From NCBI RefSeq assembly GCF_025869345.1, contig NZ_JAOZVW010000063.1, positions 1 through 50,369 of the forward strand: a stretch of DNA of 50,369 bases. Reading direction: 5' to 3'. Below, piece by piece: positions 25,310 to 33,241 of the stretch. Position 1 is the stretch's first letter. Each line of letters begins with the position of its first letter. Origin of the DNA: Sphingopyxis sp. (GTDB taxonomy: Bacteria; Pseudomonadota; Alphaproteobacteria; Sphingomonadales; Sphingomonadaceae). Below the pieces are notes generated by a model. That model was not told the DNA's origin and did no database searches. It was given only the letters and a program-made list of their open reading frames with translations. The position numbers and the translations under genes are program-made.

Positions 25310-25858
25310 ATGAACCACGAAGAAAAGGTCGCCGACCTCTCGCTGCGCCTGCTCGGCCGCGCCTATGACCAGCTCGACCGGGGCGAACAACGCGTCATCC
25401 GCGCCATCGCCGAACGCGCCCCGACGAGCCGGAACCTGTCCGGCAGCGACGACGACACGGATGCGTCGCAGACGAGTTTCGGCGAACGGCTCGCCGACCG
25501 CGTCGCGGCGATCGGCGGGTCGTGGGGGTTCATCATCGGCTTTGCGATCGTGCTGTTCGCGTGGATGCTGATCAACTCGAAAGCGCTCGAGGGTTTGGGG
25601 CTCAGCTTCGACCCGTTTCCCTTCATCTTCCTCAACCTGATGCTGTCGATGCTCGCCGCGATCCAGGCGCCGGTGATCATGATGAGCCAGAACCGGCAGG
25701 CGGCGAAGGACCGGCTGACCGAAAAGCTGGATTATGAAATCAACCTGCGCGCCGAGCTGGAGATCATGCGGCTGCACGAAAAGCTCGACCAGATGCGGTT
25801 TCACGAACTGCGCGAGATGGTCGAGGAACTGTGCGAGCGATTGGATAGGCGGGGGTAG
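25310..25858 (+). CDS. DUF1003 membrane protein
   Basis: A 182-residue protein with two membrane segments (GGSWGFIIGFAIVLFAWMLIN and FPFIFLNLMLSMLAAIQAPVIMMSQN) and the family core DRVAAIGGSWGF. A conserved cytoplasmic helix RQAAKDRLTEKLDYEINLRAE follows, then a charged coiled coil to the end. This is typical of DUF1003. Function is unknown. Confidence 0.88.
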   Translation: MNHEEKVADLSLRLLGRAYDQLDRGEQRVIRAIAERAPTSRNLSGSDDDTDASQTSFGERLADRVAAIGGSWGFIIGFAIVLFAWMLINSKALEGLGLSFDPFPFIFLNLMLSMLAAIQAPVIMMSQNRQAAKDRLTEKLDYEINLRAELEIMRLHEKLDQMRFHELREMVEELCERLDRRG

Positions 25859-25890
25859 CGACGGCGGCTTTGGGGTGGTGAGCGGATATT

Positions 25891-26001
25891 CCCCTCCCTG
25901 AAAGGGAGGGGTTAGGGGTGGGTAGCGAGCATAGCGAGCAAGGCGGAAGAACGCCGCCTTTGGCGGCTACCCACCCCCAGCCCCTCCCTTTCAGGGAGGG
26001 G
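25891..26001. repeat. Intergenic palindromic repeat (family C)
   Basis: A roughly 111-bp element with 21-bp C/G-rich outer arms at 25891-25911 and 25981-26001 (CCCCTCCCT...AGGGAGGGG), each nearly palindromic itself, and an inner pair GGGTAGC / GCTACCC. It sits in the 257-bp gap before the GNAT gene. The remaining bases show nothing I can assign. Confidence 0.8.
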
Positions 26002-26115
26002 AGATCAATGTCTACTTCCGGTTGGAAAGCCGTCCTCTCGATCTGCGGAGGGTGATAGAAGAGCGTAGATGAATTGCCACGCCCTCTTAACCACTTGCTG
26101 CTAGGCTCGCCGCCG

Positions 26116-27300
26116 ATGACGGTTCATCCCGCCTTTCCGATCAGCGCCGCCGATGCCGCGCCGCTTGCCGTGCGCGTCGCCGATCCGTTGTCGTTGTCCG
26201 ACGAGCTTGCGGCGGCGTGGGACCGGCTGGCGGGTGAAGCCAGCGAGCCCAATCCCTTCGTCGAGCGCTGGTGCCTGCAACCCGCGCTGCACCTGCTCGA
26301 TCCCGATCGGCGGGCGCGGCTGGTGATGGTGCGCGCCGACGACGCGGGGCCGCTGATCGGCGTGATGCCGCTGGCGCCCGCGGCGAAATATGGCCGTCTG
26401 CCGCTGCGCCATGTGACCGGATGGGCGCATCCCAATCATTTTCTCGGGAGCCCGCTGGTCCGGGCCGGGATGGAGCCGCTCTTCTGGTCGATCCTGCTCG
26501 GCTGGTGCGACGCCGCACCCTGGGTGAGCACTCTGCTTCATGTGCCGCGCCTGACCGAAGACGGACCGCTGCACCGCGCGCTGGCCGAGGCCGCGCGCGG
26601 GCGCGGCGGTGAAGCGGAGACCGTCCACCGCGAGGAGCGCGCGCTGCTGGAAAGCAACCTCTCGGCCGAAGCCTATTGGGACGCGGCGGTGCGCGCAAAG
26701 AAGCGCAAGGAGCTTCGCCGCCAGGCGAACCGTCTTGCCGAACAGGGCGCGGTGTCCTTTCGCCGCTGGCAACCGGGCGAGGCGATCGAGCCCTGGATCG
26801 ACGCCTTCCTCGATCTCGAAGCGCGCGGCTGGAAAGGCCGGGCCGGATCGGCGCTCGCCAGCCATGGCGAGACCGAAGCGTGGTTTCGCGCGATCGTCGC
26901 GGCCGCCGCCGGTGCGGGCAGGCTCGACATGCGGCTGCTCGCGCTCGACGATCGGCCGCTCGCGATGCTGATCAATTTTCTCAGCCCGCCGGGCGGCTTT
27001 TCGTTCAAGACCGCGTTCGACGAGGATTTCGCCCGCTTCTCGCCCGGGGTGCTGCTGCAACAGGCGAACCTCGACCTTTTGGACGACGATCGCATCGATT
27101 GGGTCGACAGCTGCGCCGCGCCCGGTCACCCGATGATCGACAGTGTGTGGCGCGAGCGTCGCCACCTCGTCTGGGTCAACGCACCGCTTGCGGGCGGCGC
27201 CGACCGGCTGCGCTTCAAGGCGCTGGTCGGCGTGGAAAAAATCTGGCGGCGCTGGAAACGCGCCGCGTCCGCCGAACATCATCCACAGGAATCGCCATGA
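26116..27300 (+). CDS. GNAT-family (CelD/BcsL-type) acetyltransferase
   Basis: A 394-residue double-GNAT protein. Motifs include NPFVERWCLQPALHLL, VTGWAHPNHFLGSPLV, KKRKELRRQANRLAEQG, DLEARGWKGRAGSAL and FKTAFDEDFARFSPGVLL, the last typical of CelD/BcsL proteins. ATG 26116 is preferred over an in-frame TTG at 26074. The stop overlaps the start of a cupin-like oxygenase (ATGA). The substrate is unknown. It resembles the acyltransferase in the XrtA locus only at family level. Confidence 0.8.
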   Translation: MTVHPAFPISAADAAPLAVRVADPLSLSDELAAAWDRLAGEASEPNPFVERWCLQPALHLLDPDRRARLVMVRADDAGPLIGVMPLAPAAKYGRLPLRHVTGWAHPNHFLGSPLVRAGMEPLFWSILLGWCDAAPWVSTLLHVPRLTEDGPLHRALAEAARGRGGEAETVHREERALLESNLSAEAYWDAAVRAKKRKELRRQANRLAEQGAVSFRRWQPGEAIEPWIDAFLDLEARGWKGRAGSALASHGETEAWFRAIVAAAAGAGRLDMRLLALDDRPLAMLINFLSPPGGFSFKTAFDEDFARFSPGVLLQQANLDLLDDDRIDWVDSCAAPGHPMIDSVWRERRHLVWVNAPLAGGADRLRFKALVGVEKIWRRWKRAASAEHHPQESP

Positions 27301-28163
27301 CGGCTCATCAGACCATCGGCCAGTCCGTTTTTCCCGCCGAAACGCTCGCGCGCATGGAAGCGCTCTATCCGGCGGAGGCGGGGCTGCTGCACCATCGCCT
27401 GCCCGACCATCCCCTGCTGTCGCTCGACGCGCTCGCGGCGCTCGGCGAAAGCCTGCCCGCCGCGCAGGCCGAATATAATCCCGGTGAACTGCCGATCGGA
27501 ATCCGGCCCGAGGATATCCCGTCGAACGGCCTGTCGATCGGCGAGACGATCCGCACGATCGATACCAATCGCAGTTGGGCGGTGCTCAAGAATATCGAGA
27601 CGGTGTCCGGCTATCGCACGCTGCTGATGGATCTGCTCGGCGAACTCGAACCCGTCGTCGCGCCACGCACCGGGGCGATGCTGACGCCGCAGGGCTTCAT
27701 CTTCATCTCCTCGCCCGGATCGATCACGCCGTTCCACTTCGACCCCGAGCATAATATCCTGCTGCAATTGCGCGGCAACAAGGTGATGAACGTCTGGCCC
27801 GCGGGCGACGAGCGTTTCGCGCATCGCACCGAACATGAGCGCTATCATCTCGGCGGGCACCGTAATCTGCCCTGGCAGGACAGCTTTCGCGAGCGCGCGC
27901 AGCAAGTGCCGCTCGGCCCCGGCGACGCGGTGCTGATGCCGGTGATGGCGCCGCATTTCGTCGCCAATGGCGATGCGCCCTCGATCTCGCTGTCGATCAC
28001 CTGGCGCAGCGAATGGAGCTATCGCGAGTCCGAGGCGCACGCCGCCAACGCCACGCTCCGCCGCATCGGCCTCGACCCCGCAATGCCGCCGCGCTGGCCG
28101 AGCTATGCCTGGGCGAAAACCATCGGCTGGCGGGTAGCGCGGAAGCTGAAACTCGTGTCCTGA
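27297..28163 (+). CDS. Cupin-like / JmjC-type 2-oxoglutarate oxygenase domain protein
   Basis: A 288-residue protein with a cupin_8/JmjC core. The iron-binding H-x-D is in TPFHFDPEHN (about 140-150). The next strand is LLQLRGNKVMNVWP, and a distal histidine lies in MPVMAPHFVAN with the strand SISLSITWRSEW. It could hydroxylate a protein or small molecule. Its start overlaps the upstream GNAT gene, so the two are coupled and probably modify the same substrate. That substrate is unidentified. Confidence 0.8.
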   Translation: MTAHQTIGQSVFPAETLARMEALYPAEAGLLHHRLPDHPLLSLDALAALGESLPAAQAEYNPGELPIGIRPEDIPSNGLSIGETIRTIDTNRSWAVLKNIETVSGYRTLLMDLLGELEPVVAPRTGAMLTPQGFIFISSPGSITPFHFDPEHNILLQLRGNKVMNVWPAGDERFAHRTEHERYHLGGHRNLPWQDSFRERAQQVPLGPGDAVLMPVMAPHFVANGDAPSISLSITWRSEWSYRESEAHAANATLRRIGLDPAMPPRWPSYAWAKTIGWRVARKLKLVS

Positions 28164-28246
28164 ACCGACCGTTACAGATTGCTTTCAATTGCGCACATTT
28201 GGCGTTATGGGCGCCCATCCCGATATTTCGAGCCCCTAGAGGATAG

Positions 28247-28465
28247 ATGGCGAAAGAAGAACTTCTGGAGATGCGCGGCCAGGTGGTCGAATTGCTTCCC
28301 AACGCAATGTTCCGCGTGAAGCTGGAAAATGATCACGAGATTCTGGGCCACACGGCCGGCAAGATGCGCAAGAACCGCATCCGCGTTCTGGTGGGCGACG
28401 AAGTGCTCGTCGAACTCACCCCCTATGACCTGACCAAGGGTCGGATCACCTATCGCTTCAAGTGA
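28247..28465 (+). CDS. infA: Translation initiation factor IF-1
   Basis: A 72-residue S1/OB-fold protein with the full IF-1 sequence pattern: [20 protein letters not shown], then [29 protein letters not shown] and ending GRITYRFK. The length is standard. IF-1 binds the ribosomal A site during initiation. The maf gene follows with a GTG overlapping the infA stop, the start of a housekeeping run infA-maf-RNase G/E-yacG-tRNA-Phe. Its promoter should lie in the 83 bp upstream. Confidence 0.97.
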   Translation: MAKEELLEMRGQVVELLPNAMFRVKLENDHEILGHTAGKMRKNRIRVLVGDEVLVELTPYDLTKGRITYRFK

Positions 28466-29064
28466 GCGGCGCGGCGACACCTCCCGCGCCAATTCCGGCT
28501 CTCGTCTTGGCTTCGACCTCGCCGCGCCGGCGCGAATTGCTGGCGCGCATCGGCCTGACGCCCGTGCGCGTCGCGGCCCCCGACATCGATGAGACGCCGC
28601 TGAAGGGCGAACTGCCGCGCGCCTATGTCGCGCGGCTCGCGGCGAGCAAGGCGCTGGCGGTCGACCGCGCGCCGGATGAAGTGGTACTTGCGGGCGACAC
28701 GACCGTTGCGGTCGGGCGCCGCATCCTCGAAAAGCCGGTCGACGAGGCCGACCTCCGCCGGATGCTCGGACTGCTTTCGGGGCGGCGGCATCATGTCTGG
28801 TCGGGTGTCTGCGTCATTGGTCCCGACGGCCGCCCGCGGGCTCGCGTTGCTGACACGATCGTGGCGTTCAAGGGGCTGAGTCAGGCCGAAATCGACTGGT
28901 ATGTCGAAAGCGGAGAGGGGATGGGCAAGGCGGGCGGCTATGCGATCCAGGGCAAGGCGGAAGTTTTCGTCCGCTTTCTGTCGGGCAGCCATTCCAACGT
29001 TGTCGGCCTGCCGCTGTTCGAGACGCGCGCGCTTTTGAGCAGCGCCGGAGTGCCGCTTGGCTGA
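28462..29064 (+). CDS. maf: Maf-family nucleoside triphosphate pyrophosphatase
   Basis: A 200-residue Maf/HAM1-fold pyrophosphatase. The N-terminal [16 protein letters not shown] is the hallmark, with the phosphate-coordinating EKP and DTT segments ([26 protein letters not shown]) and a C-terminal [10 protein letters not shown] then [10 protein letters not shown]. It removes non-canonical or damaged nucleotides by hydrolysing NTP to NMP. The GTG start overlaps the infA stop by 4 bases. Confidence 0.95.
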   Translation: MSGAATPPAPIPALVLASTSPRRRELLARIGLTPVRVAAPDIDETPLKGELPRAYVARLAASKALAVDRAPDEVVLAGDTTVAVGRRILEKPVDEADLRRMLGLLSGRRHHVWSGVCVIGPDGRPRARVADTIVAFKGLSQAEIDWYVESGEGMGKAGGYAIQGKAEVFVRFLSGSHSNVVGLPLFETRALLSSAGVPLG

Positions 29065-30022
29065 GTGGCTTTATGAAGCCGGTATCGGCGAATGCCGCGC
29101 CGCGCTGGTCGAGGACGGGGCAATCGTCGAAGCGCGGATCGAACGCGACGGTGACGGTCCGCGCGTCGGTGCGGTGTTGGCGGCGCGGCTGGTCGAACCG
29201 GGCAAGGTTGCGCTCGATGCGCCAGGCGAGCCGTTCGCGACGCTGCCCCCGCCGCCGGGGCTTTCGCTGGGAACGCGGCTGACCGTCGAGATCACCCGCA
29301 TGGCGCTGCGCGAGCGCGGGCGAGACAAGCCGGCGCGCGCGCGCCTGTCCGACCTGGCGGCGGGCGCCGGTCCCGATCTGCGCGCGCGCATCGCGGCGAT
29401 GGAGCTGCCGATCGCCGAGCTGAACACGATGGGCCCTGACCGTCTGGAAGAAGCGGGCTGGTCCGAGCTGATCGGGCATATCCGCGCGGGCCACTGGCCG
29501 TTCGCGGGCGGCGCGCTGTGGGTCGACACGACGCCCGCGATGACGCTGATCGACATCGACGGCGACGGAAGCGGGCTGGCGCTCGCGCAAGCCGGGGCCG
29601 CCGCGGCGGCGCATGTCATTCGCTGCTGCGATATCGGCGGGTCGATCGGCATCGATTTCCCGACCCTCGGCGGCCGCGCCGAGCGGCAGGCGATCGACGC
29701 GCTGGTCGACGAACTGCTGCCGCCGCCCTTCGAGCGCACCGCGATCAACGGCTTCGGCCTGATGCAGATCATCCGCCGCCGCGAGCGGCCGTCGCTGGTC
29801 GAGCAGGTGCGATTCGATCCCGTCGCCACCGACGCCGCGCTGCTGCTGCGCCAGGCGGAACGGGCAAAGGGCGCCGGCGCATTGCAACTGACCGCGCGCC
29901 CGGCCGTTGCCGATCATATCGCGGCGCGCGCCGACTGGATCGCCGAGTTGCAGAAACGCACCGGGCGGCCGGTCGAGATCGTGCGCGATGCCCAAGTGAA
30001 AGGAGTGGGCCATGCCCAGTGA
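29057..30022 (+). CDS. Ribonuclease E/G family protein, short form
   Basis: A 321-residue protein related to RNase G/E but shorter than the usual 450-plus residues. The N-terminal S1-like region is reduced, and the core keeps AINGFGLMQIIRRRERPSLVEQ and VRFDPVATDAALL from the family's catalytic half. The acidic pair of the Mg site may correspond to DTTPAMTLIDIDGDGSG and SIGIDFPTL. It starts at TTG 29057, overlapping the maf end by 8 bp. This short type is common in sphingomonads in this gene position, as far as I recall. Confidence 0.85.
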   Translation: MAEWLYEAGIGECRAALVEDGAIVEARIERDGDGPRVGAVLAARLVEPGKVALDAPGEPFATLPPPPGLSLGTRLTVEITRMALRERGRDKPARARLSDLAAGAGPDLRARIAAMELPIAELNTMGPDRLEEAGWSELIGHIRAGHWPFAGGALWVDTTPAMTLIDIDGDGSGLALAQAGAAAAAHVIRCCDIGGSIGIDFPTLGGRAERQAIDALVDELLPPPFERTAINGFGLMQIIRRRERPSLVEQVRFDPVATDAALLLRQAERAKGAGALQLTARPAVADHIAARADWIAELQKRTGRPVEIVRDAQVKGVGHAQ

Positions 30023-30206
30023 AGCCGCCGCCGTACCCGGGAAATGCCCGCTTTGCGGCAAACCGCGCGTCCAGCAATATCGCCCGTTCTGCAGCCGCGG
30101 CTGCCGCGACCGCGACCTCAATCACTGGTTCGACGAACGCTATCGCACCCCCGCGCACGAAGGGCCCGACGGGGGCACCGACGATGCCCGGTTCGAAGGC
30201 GATTGA
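30012..30206 (+). CDS. yacG: DNA gyrase inhibitor YacG
   Basis: A 64-residue zinc protein with four cysteines in C12-x2-C15 and C27-x3-C31 (CPLCGKPR and FCSRGCRDRDL), followed by an HWFDERYR helix. YacG binds GyrB and inhibits gyrase in Escherichia coli. It overlaps the RNase gene end by 11 bp, matching the usual alphaproteobacterial neighbourhood. Confidence 0.93.
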   Translation: MPSEAAAVPGKCPLCGKPRVQQYRPFCSRGCRDRDLNHWFDERYRTPAHEGPDGGTDDARFEGD

Positions 30207-30303
30207 CCCCGCGAAATTGACGCAACAAAGGCTCTGGACAGGATGAAACACCCTGCCTATAGCCGCCGCTCGCCAGCAGGCCGACCGGCCTCGCGACGCC
30301 CGT

Positions 30304-30379
30304 GCCCGGGTAGCTCAGTTGGTAGAGCATGCGACTGAAAATCGCAGTGTCGGCGGTTCGACTCCGTCCCCGGGCACCA
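30304..30379 (+). tRNA. tRNA-Phe (anticodon GAA)
   Basis: A 76-nt cloverleaf. The acceptor arms are GCCCGGG at 30304-30310 and CCCGGGC at 30369-30375, the discriminator is A, and CCA is encoded at 30377-30379. The D stem is GCTC/GAGC and the anticodon stem TGCGA/TCGCA, with the loop CTGAAAA giving GAA at 30337-30339. GTTCGACTC lies in the T arm. It follows yacG and precedes the convergent copD gene. Confidence 0.97.
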
Positions 30380-30454
30380 TTTCATCGGTATGCGTCGGCT
30401 TTTCCGGGAAACTGGCGTTCGCTTCGGCGGCACTGTCGCGGGTCCATGCTTTGA

Positions 30455-31414
30455 TCATATCGCTTCGCCGCCGAAAGGGTCGAGCGTTCCGAACCAGGCG
30501 ACCAGGGCCAGGATCGCGAGGGCGGCCGCCGCTTCGAGGATCAGACTCCTGCGCAGGGCGGCGATGGCTTTGGACGGATGTGTGTCGCCGCCTGCGTCCA
30601 TCCGCGCGGCTGCGATACCGAGCGCCGGGGTGAGCCGCCAGCGATTGGCGGCGGCGAGGGCGAGCATGAGCGCGAACAGCGCGAGCTTGGCGAACAGTCC
30701 TTGTCCATAGGGCGCGGCGAGCGACCGGCCGAGATTCTCCGCGCCGATGATCATCTGACCGTTGAGGAGCCCGGTTCCCGCGATGGTCAGGACGCAGATC
30801 GTTCCCACGACCGAAAAGCGATCGAGGCTGCGCACGGCGATCGCGACCGTCCCCGGCGACGGGCCGCCGCGCCGGGGAGACAGAAGCAGCAGAAAGGCGG
30901 CGATCGCGCCGATCCACACCGCCGCCGCCGCCATATGCACGATGTCGCCGATCCGGTGGACGGTTCCGGCGGCGCCCTCGGTCGCGCCGGCGTGGCCCGA
31001 CCAGGCGAGCGTGCCGACCGCCACCAGGCCCGCCGCCGCGAGTAGCGGGGCGACGATGGTGGGCCACCGCCTTATCCAGATCGACGCCGCCAGCGCGGCG
31101 GCGAGCGCGGCGCTGCGATAGAGCCAGGCGGTGCCGACATCGCTTTGTCCGACGATGTCCCGGAACGACTGCGCGTCGAGCGCGAGGAGACCGACGCCCT
31201 GCATCGATGCCGCGAGCACGCCCATGCCGAGGGCCGACAGGAGAAGCCCGGCCGCGCAGAGCCACCGTTCGGCGCGCCAGATACCGTCCGTCAGTTCGGG
31301 GCTTGCGCGGTCTTGCCGCGTCAGGGCGTGGAGCGGGAAAGCGGCGAGACCGGCGACGAGCATCAGGTCCGCATAGAGCGCGAACCGGATGCCGATCAGG
31401 ACGGGGTCGCTCAC
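30455..31414 (-). CDS. copD: Copper resistance protein CopD (inner-membrane copper import/homeostasis)
   Basis: A 319-residue inner-membrane protein with about eight hydrophobic segments, matching the CopD family: FALYADLMLVAGLAAFPL at the start, GDIVHMAAAAVWIGAIAAFLLLL in the middle and LFAKLALFALMLALAAANRWRLTPAL towards the end. It lies 4 bp downstream of copC in the same transcript. CopD works with periplasmic CopC to move copper into the cytoplasm. A metal-inducible promoter upstream of copC (31832-31859) would drive both genes. Confidence 0.92.
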   Translation of the reverse strand: MSDPVLIGIRFALYADLMLVAGLAAFPLHALTRQDRASPELTDGIWRAERWLCAAGLLLSALGMGVLAASMQGVGLLALDAQSFRDIVGQSDVGTAWLYRSAALAAALAASIWIRRWPTIVAPLLAAAGLVAVGTLAWSGHAGATEGAAGTVHRIGDIVHMAAAAVWIGAIAAFLLLLSPRRGGPSPGTVAIAVRSLDRFSVVGTICVLTIAGTGLLNGQMIIGAENLGRSLAAPYGQGLFAKLALFALMLALAAANRWRLTPALGIAAARMDAGGDTHPSKAIAALRRSLILEAAAALAILALVAWFGTLDPFGGEAI

Positions 31415-31418
31415 CGCC

Positions 31419-31802
31419 CTATTTCACCGTGAAGCTGAATTCGCTGCCCATGCGATGGGTGTCCGCGCCCGCGGCCGACCAGCTCAGCGTATAGCTGCCC
31501 GCCGCGAGCGGACGCTTGAGCAGGAGCGTCATCGACTTGCCGTCCTTGCCCATCGCCGACGAATAGGGAATTTTCATCGGCGGATGATCGGCCATTCCGG
31601 GCATGGCGGTCATGACGAGGCTGGTCTTGATCGTCGCGGGGATCAGCTTCTCGCTGAAGTGCAGACTCACCGACGTCACTTTCGAGACCGTCGAGCCGGC
31701 GGCAGGGGTCGAAGCCATGAGCCGGGTGTGGGCGCTTGCCGCGACTGGCGCCACCAGCAGGGCGAGGGCTGCGGCTGCGGATGGAAGAAGGGACTTGAGC
31801 AT
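31419..31802 (-). CDS. copC: Periplasmic copper-binding protein CopC
   Basis: A 127-residue CopC/YobA protein. The signal peptide ends A-S-A, and the mature chain starts at His25 (HTRLMASTPAAGS), the expected N-terminal Cu(II) ligand. A further ligand is likely in ADTHRMGSEF near the C-terminus. Methionines in the middle (TAMPGMADHPPMK) may form a Cu(I) site. The size is normal. It heads the copC-copD transcript, divergent from the regulatory operon. Confidence 0.95.
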   Translation of the reverse strand: MLKSLLPSAAAALALLVAPVAASAHTRLMASTPAAGSTVSKVTSVSLHFSEKLIPATIKTSLVMTAMPGMADHPPMKIPYSSAMGKDGKSMTLLLKRPLAAGSYTLSWSAAGADTHRMGSEFSFTVK

Positions 31803-31831
31803 AAAACCTCCAATATCGGGTCTGTCCTGCT

Positions 31832-31859
31832 AATACGCGGACGGGCGGATTTTCCCTCA
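31832..31859 (-). promoter_or_regulatory. Candidate ECF promoter of copC-copD
   Basis: On the minus strand, TGAGGG (31854-31859) is followed 15 bases later by GCGTATT (31832-31838). The same TGAGGG-N15-GCGTAT element occurs before the regulatory operon and before copA. The distance from the -10 to the copC ATG is about 30 bp. The arrangement is that of a -35/-10 ECF promoter recognised by the local sigma factor. Confidence 0.7.
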
Positions 31860-31869
31860 TCGACCGGTT

Positions 31870-31897
31870 TGAGGGATGATCGCCGCGGGCGCGTATG
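31870..31897 (+). promoter_or_regulatory. Candidate ECF promoter of the cnrYXH-like operon (autoregulation)
   Basis: TGAGGG (31870-31875), N15, GCGTATG (31891-31897). It is identical in spacing to the promoters proposed for copC and copA. The start codon of the first gene is 35 bp after the -10, with AGAGG as ribosome site. Its -35 sits 10 bp from the divergent copC -35, so both together form the inverted repeat CCCTCA-N10-TGAGGG. Confidence 0.7.
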
Positions 31898-31932
31898 CTC
31901 TATATAGGAAGGCTGTTCGGCAAAGAGGTCTC

Positions 31933-32199
31933 ATGGACGACGAACTTCGCATCTTGGGCCGGGTCGACCTGCCGGCGGCGCTCGACGCGCTCGACGACCG
32001 GGTCGTCCGCGCGCTCGGCGTCCGGCGCCGCGAGGCGGTGGTGATGCGCAGGGTGATGACGCTCGCCGCCGTCCTGTCGCTCGGCGGCGGCATTTTCGCG
32101 GGGAGCGTAGTTTCGCGGCCCGCGGTGGCGGCGAGCCCGCTCAGCCCGCTCGCCCCGGCCAGCGCGCTGGCGCCCTCGTCGCTGCTGGACGCGCAATAA
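31933..32199 (+). CDS. CnrY-like small membrane anti-sigma candidate
   Basis: An 88-residue protein: a cytoplasmic N-terminal segment of about 38 residues (MDDELRILGRVDLPAALDALDDRV), one membrane helix (about 40-60, MTLAAVLSLGGGIFAGS) and a short Ala/Pro-rich periplasmic tail. No sequence family is obvious. Its position directly before a CnrX-like sensor and an ECF sigma gene, and its size and topology, match CnrY, the membrane anti-sigma of the cobalt-nickel system of Cupriavidus metallidurans. The anti-sigma role is inferred from context. Confidence 0.7.
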   Translation: MDDELRILGRVDLPAALDALDDRVVRALGVRRREAVVMRRVMTLAAVLSLGGGIFAGSVVSRPAVAASPLSPLAPASALAPSSLLDAQ

Positions 32200-32200
32200 C

Positions 32201-32638
32201 ATGCTCTCCCGCCGCGTGCTTCTGGTCTGCCTTATCGCCTTTGCCGCCGCCATCGCCGGGGTGTTCGTCGGCCGCCTGGCGACCGACACCCCGAGAGCCA
32301 ATGAAACCGAGCTTCATGCGCTTCTGCACAGCCAGCTCGACCTGACGGCCGCGCAGAAGGGCCGGATCGACACGATCGAGGCCGATTTCGCCGGCCGCCG
32401 GCGCGCGCTGGAGCAGGAGATGCGCGCCGCCAATGTGGCGCTCGCGCAGGCGATCGAGGCCGAGCACGGCTATGGCCCGCGCGTCACCGGGGCGATCGAT
32501 CACAGCCATCGGGTCATGGGAACGCTGCAAAAGGAAACGCTGGAACATCTCTTTGCGATGCGCGCCGTCCTCGACCGCGACCAGGCGCGTATGTTCGACA
32601 AGAGCGTGGTCAAGGCGCTGACCGCCGATGCGCGGTGA
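32201..32638 (+). CDS. CnrX-like periplasmic heavy-metal sensor
   Basis: A 145-residue protein with an N-terminal membrane anchor (5-25) and an all-helical periplasmic domain of the metal-resistance sensor family. Residues H39 and H43 (HALLH), E60, H116 and M120 (HLFAM) fall at exactly the same mutual spacing as the CnrX metal ligands of Cupriavidus metallidurans as I recall them (H42, H46, E63, H119, M123; constant offset of 3). It should sense a periplasmic metal ion and release the sigma factor through the membrane partner encoded 1 bp upstream. Metal identity is not fixed by sequence, but the neighbours suggest copper. Confidence 0.85.
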   Translation: MLSRRVLLVCLIAFAAAIAGVFVGRLATDTPRANETELHALLHSQLDLTAAQKGRIDTIEADFAGRRRALEQEMRAANVALAQAIEAEHGYGPRVTGAIDHSHRVMGTLQKETLEHLFAMRAVLDRDQARMFDKSVVKALTADAR

Positions 32639-33213
32639 GTGCCGGCCCGTCGCAATGGACGGACACCGACCTGGCCGCGCTGGCCCGCGCCGGGCGCGAA
32701 GACGCCTGCCGGGAACTGCTGAATCGCCACAAGGCCGGGGTCTACCGGCTGATCGTCCGGCAGACCGGCGATGCCGAGGAGGCGATGGATTTGACGCAGG
32801 AGGCGTTTGTCGCGGGTTTCGCGGCGATCGATCGCTATGATGGCGAGCGGCCCTTTCGCATCTGGATCAGCCGGATTGCGATCAACAAGTGCCGCGACTG
32901 GGCGCGGCGGCGCAAGGTTCGCGCCTTTTTCACGCGCGCGCTCCCGATCGAAGCCGCGCATGATGTCGCCAGCGGCACGCCATTGCCCGATAGCGAGGCG
33001 GGCGATCGGTTCGAACTCGTCCGCGTCCGCGCCGCGATAGCCGATCTGCCCCGGAATTTGCGCGAGGTTCTGCTGCTGCGCGGGGTGGAGGAGATGAGCC
33101 AGGCGGAAACGGCGGCGCTGCTCGACGTCAGCGAGAAGACGGTCGAGACGCGCCTCTATCGCGCGCGCGCGAAACTGCGGCAATTGCTTGCCGGGTCGGG
33201 CGGCGGCGGATGA
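32635..33213 (+). CDS. ECF-type RNA polymerase sigma factor (CnrH-like)
   Basis: A 192-residue sigma-70 family ECF factor. Region 2 contains DLTQEAFVAGFAAIDRYDG and PFRIWISRIAINKCRDWARRR. Region 4 contains LREVLLLRGVEEMSQAETAALLDVSEKTVETRLYRARAKLRQ with its helix-turn-helix. GTG 32635 overlaps the sensor gene stop (GTGA). It should direct transcription from the TGAGGG-N15-GCGTAT promoters before copC, this operon and copA. That link is inferred from the three matching elements. Confidence 0.92.
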   Translation: MSAGPSQWTDTDLAALARAGREDACRELLNRHKAGVYRLIVRQTGDAEEAMDLTQEAFVAGFAAIDRYDGERPFRIWISRIAINKCRDWARRRKVRAFFTRALPIEAAHDVASGTPLPDSEAGDRFELVRVRAAIADLPRNLREVLLLRGVEEMSQAETAALLDVSEKTVETRLYRARAKLRQLLAGSGGGG

Positions 33214-33241
33214 TATGGATGCGGTGAACGACGGATTGACG

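Noticed and set aside
30315..31265. Minus-strand 316-codon frame over the tRNA and copD
   Set aside because: It crosses the tRNA-Phe gene and is out of frame with the clear CopD protein.
31854..31875. CCCTCA-N10-TGAGGG read as a repressor operator
   Set aside because: Both halves fit -35 boxes of divergent ECF promoters with matching -10 elements at the same spacing, which explains more of the sequence.
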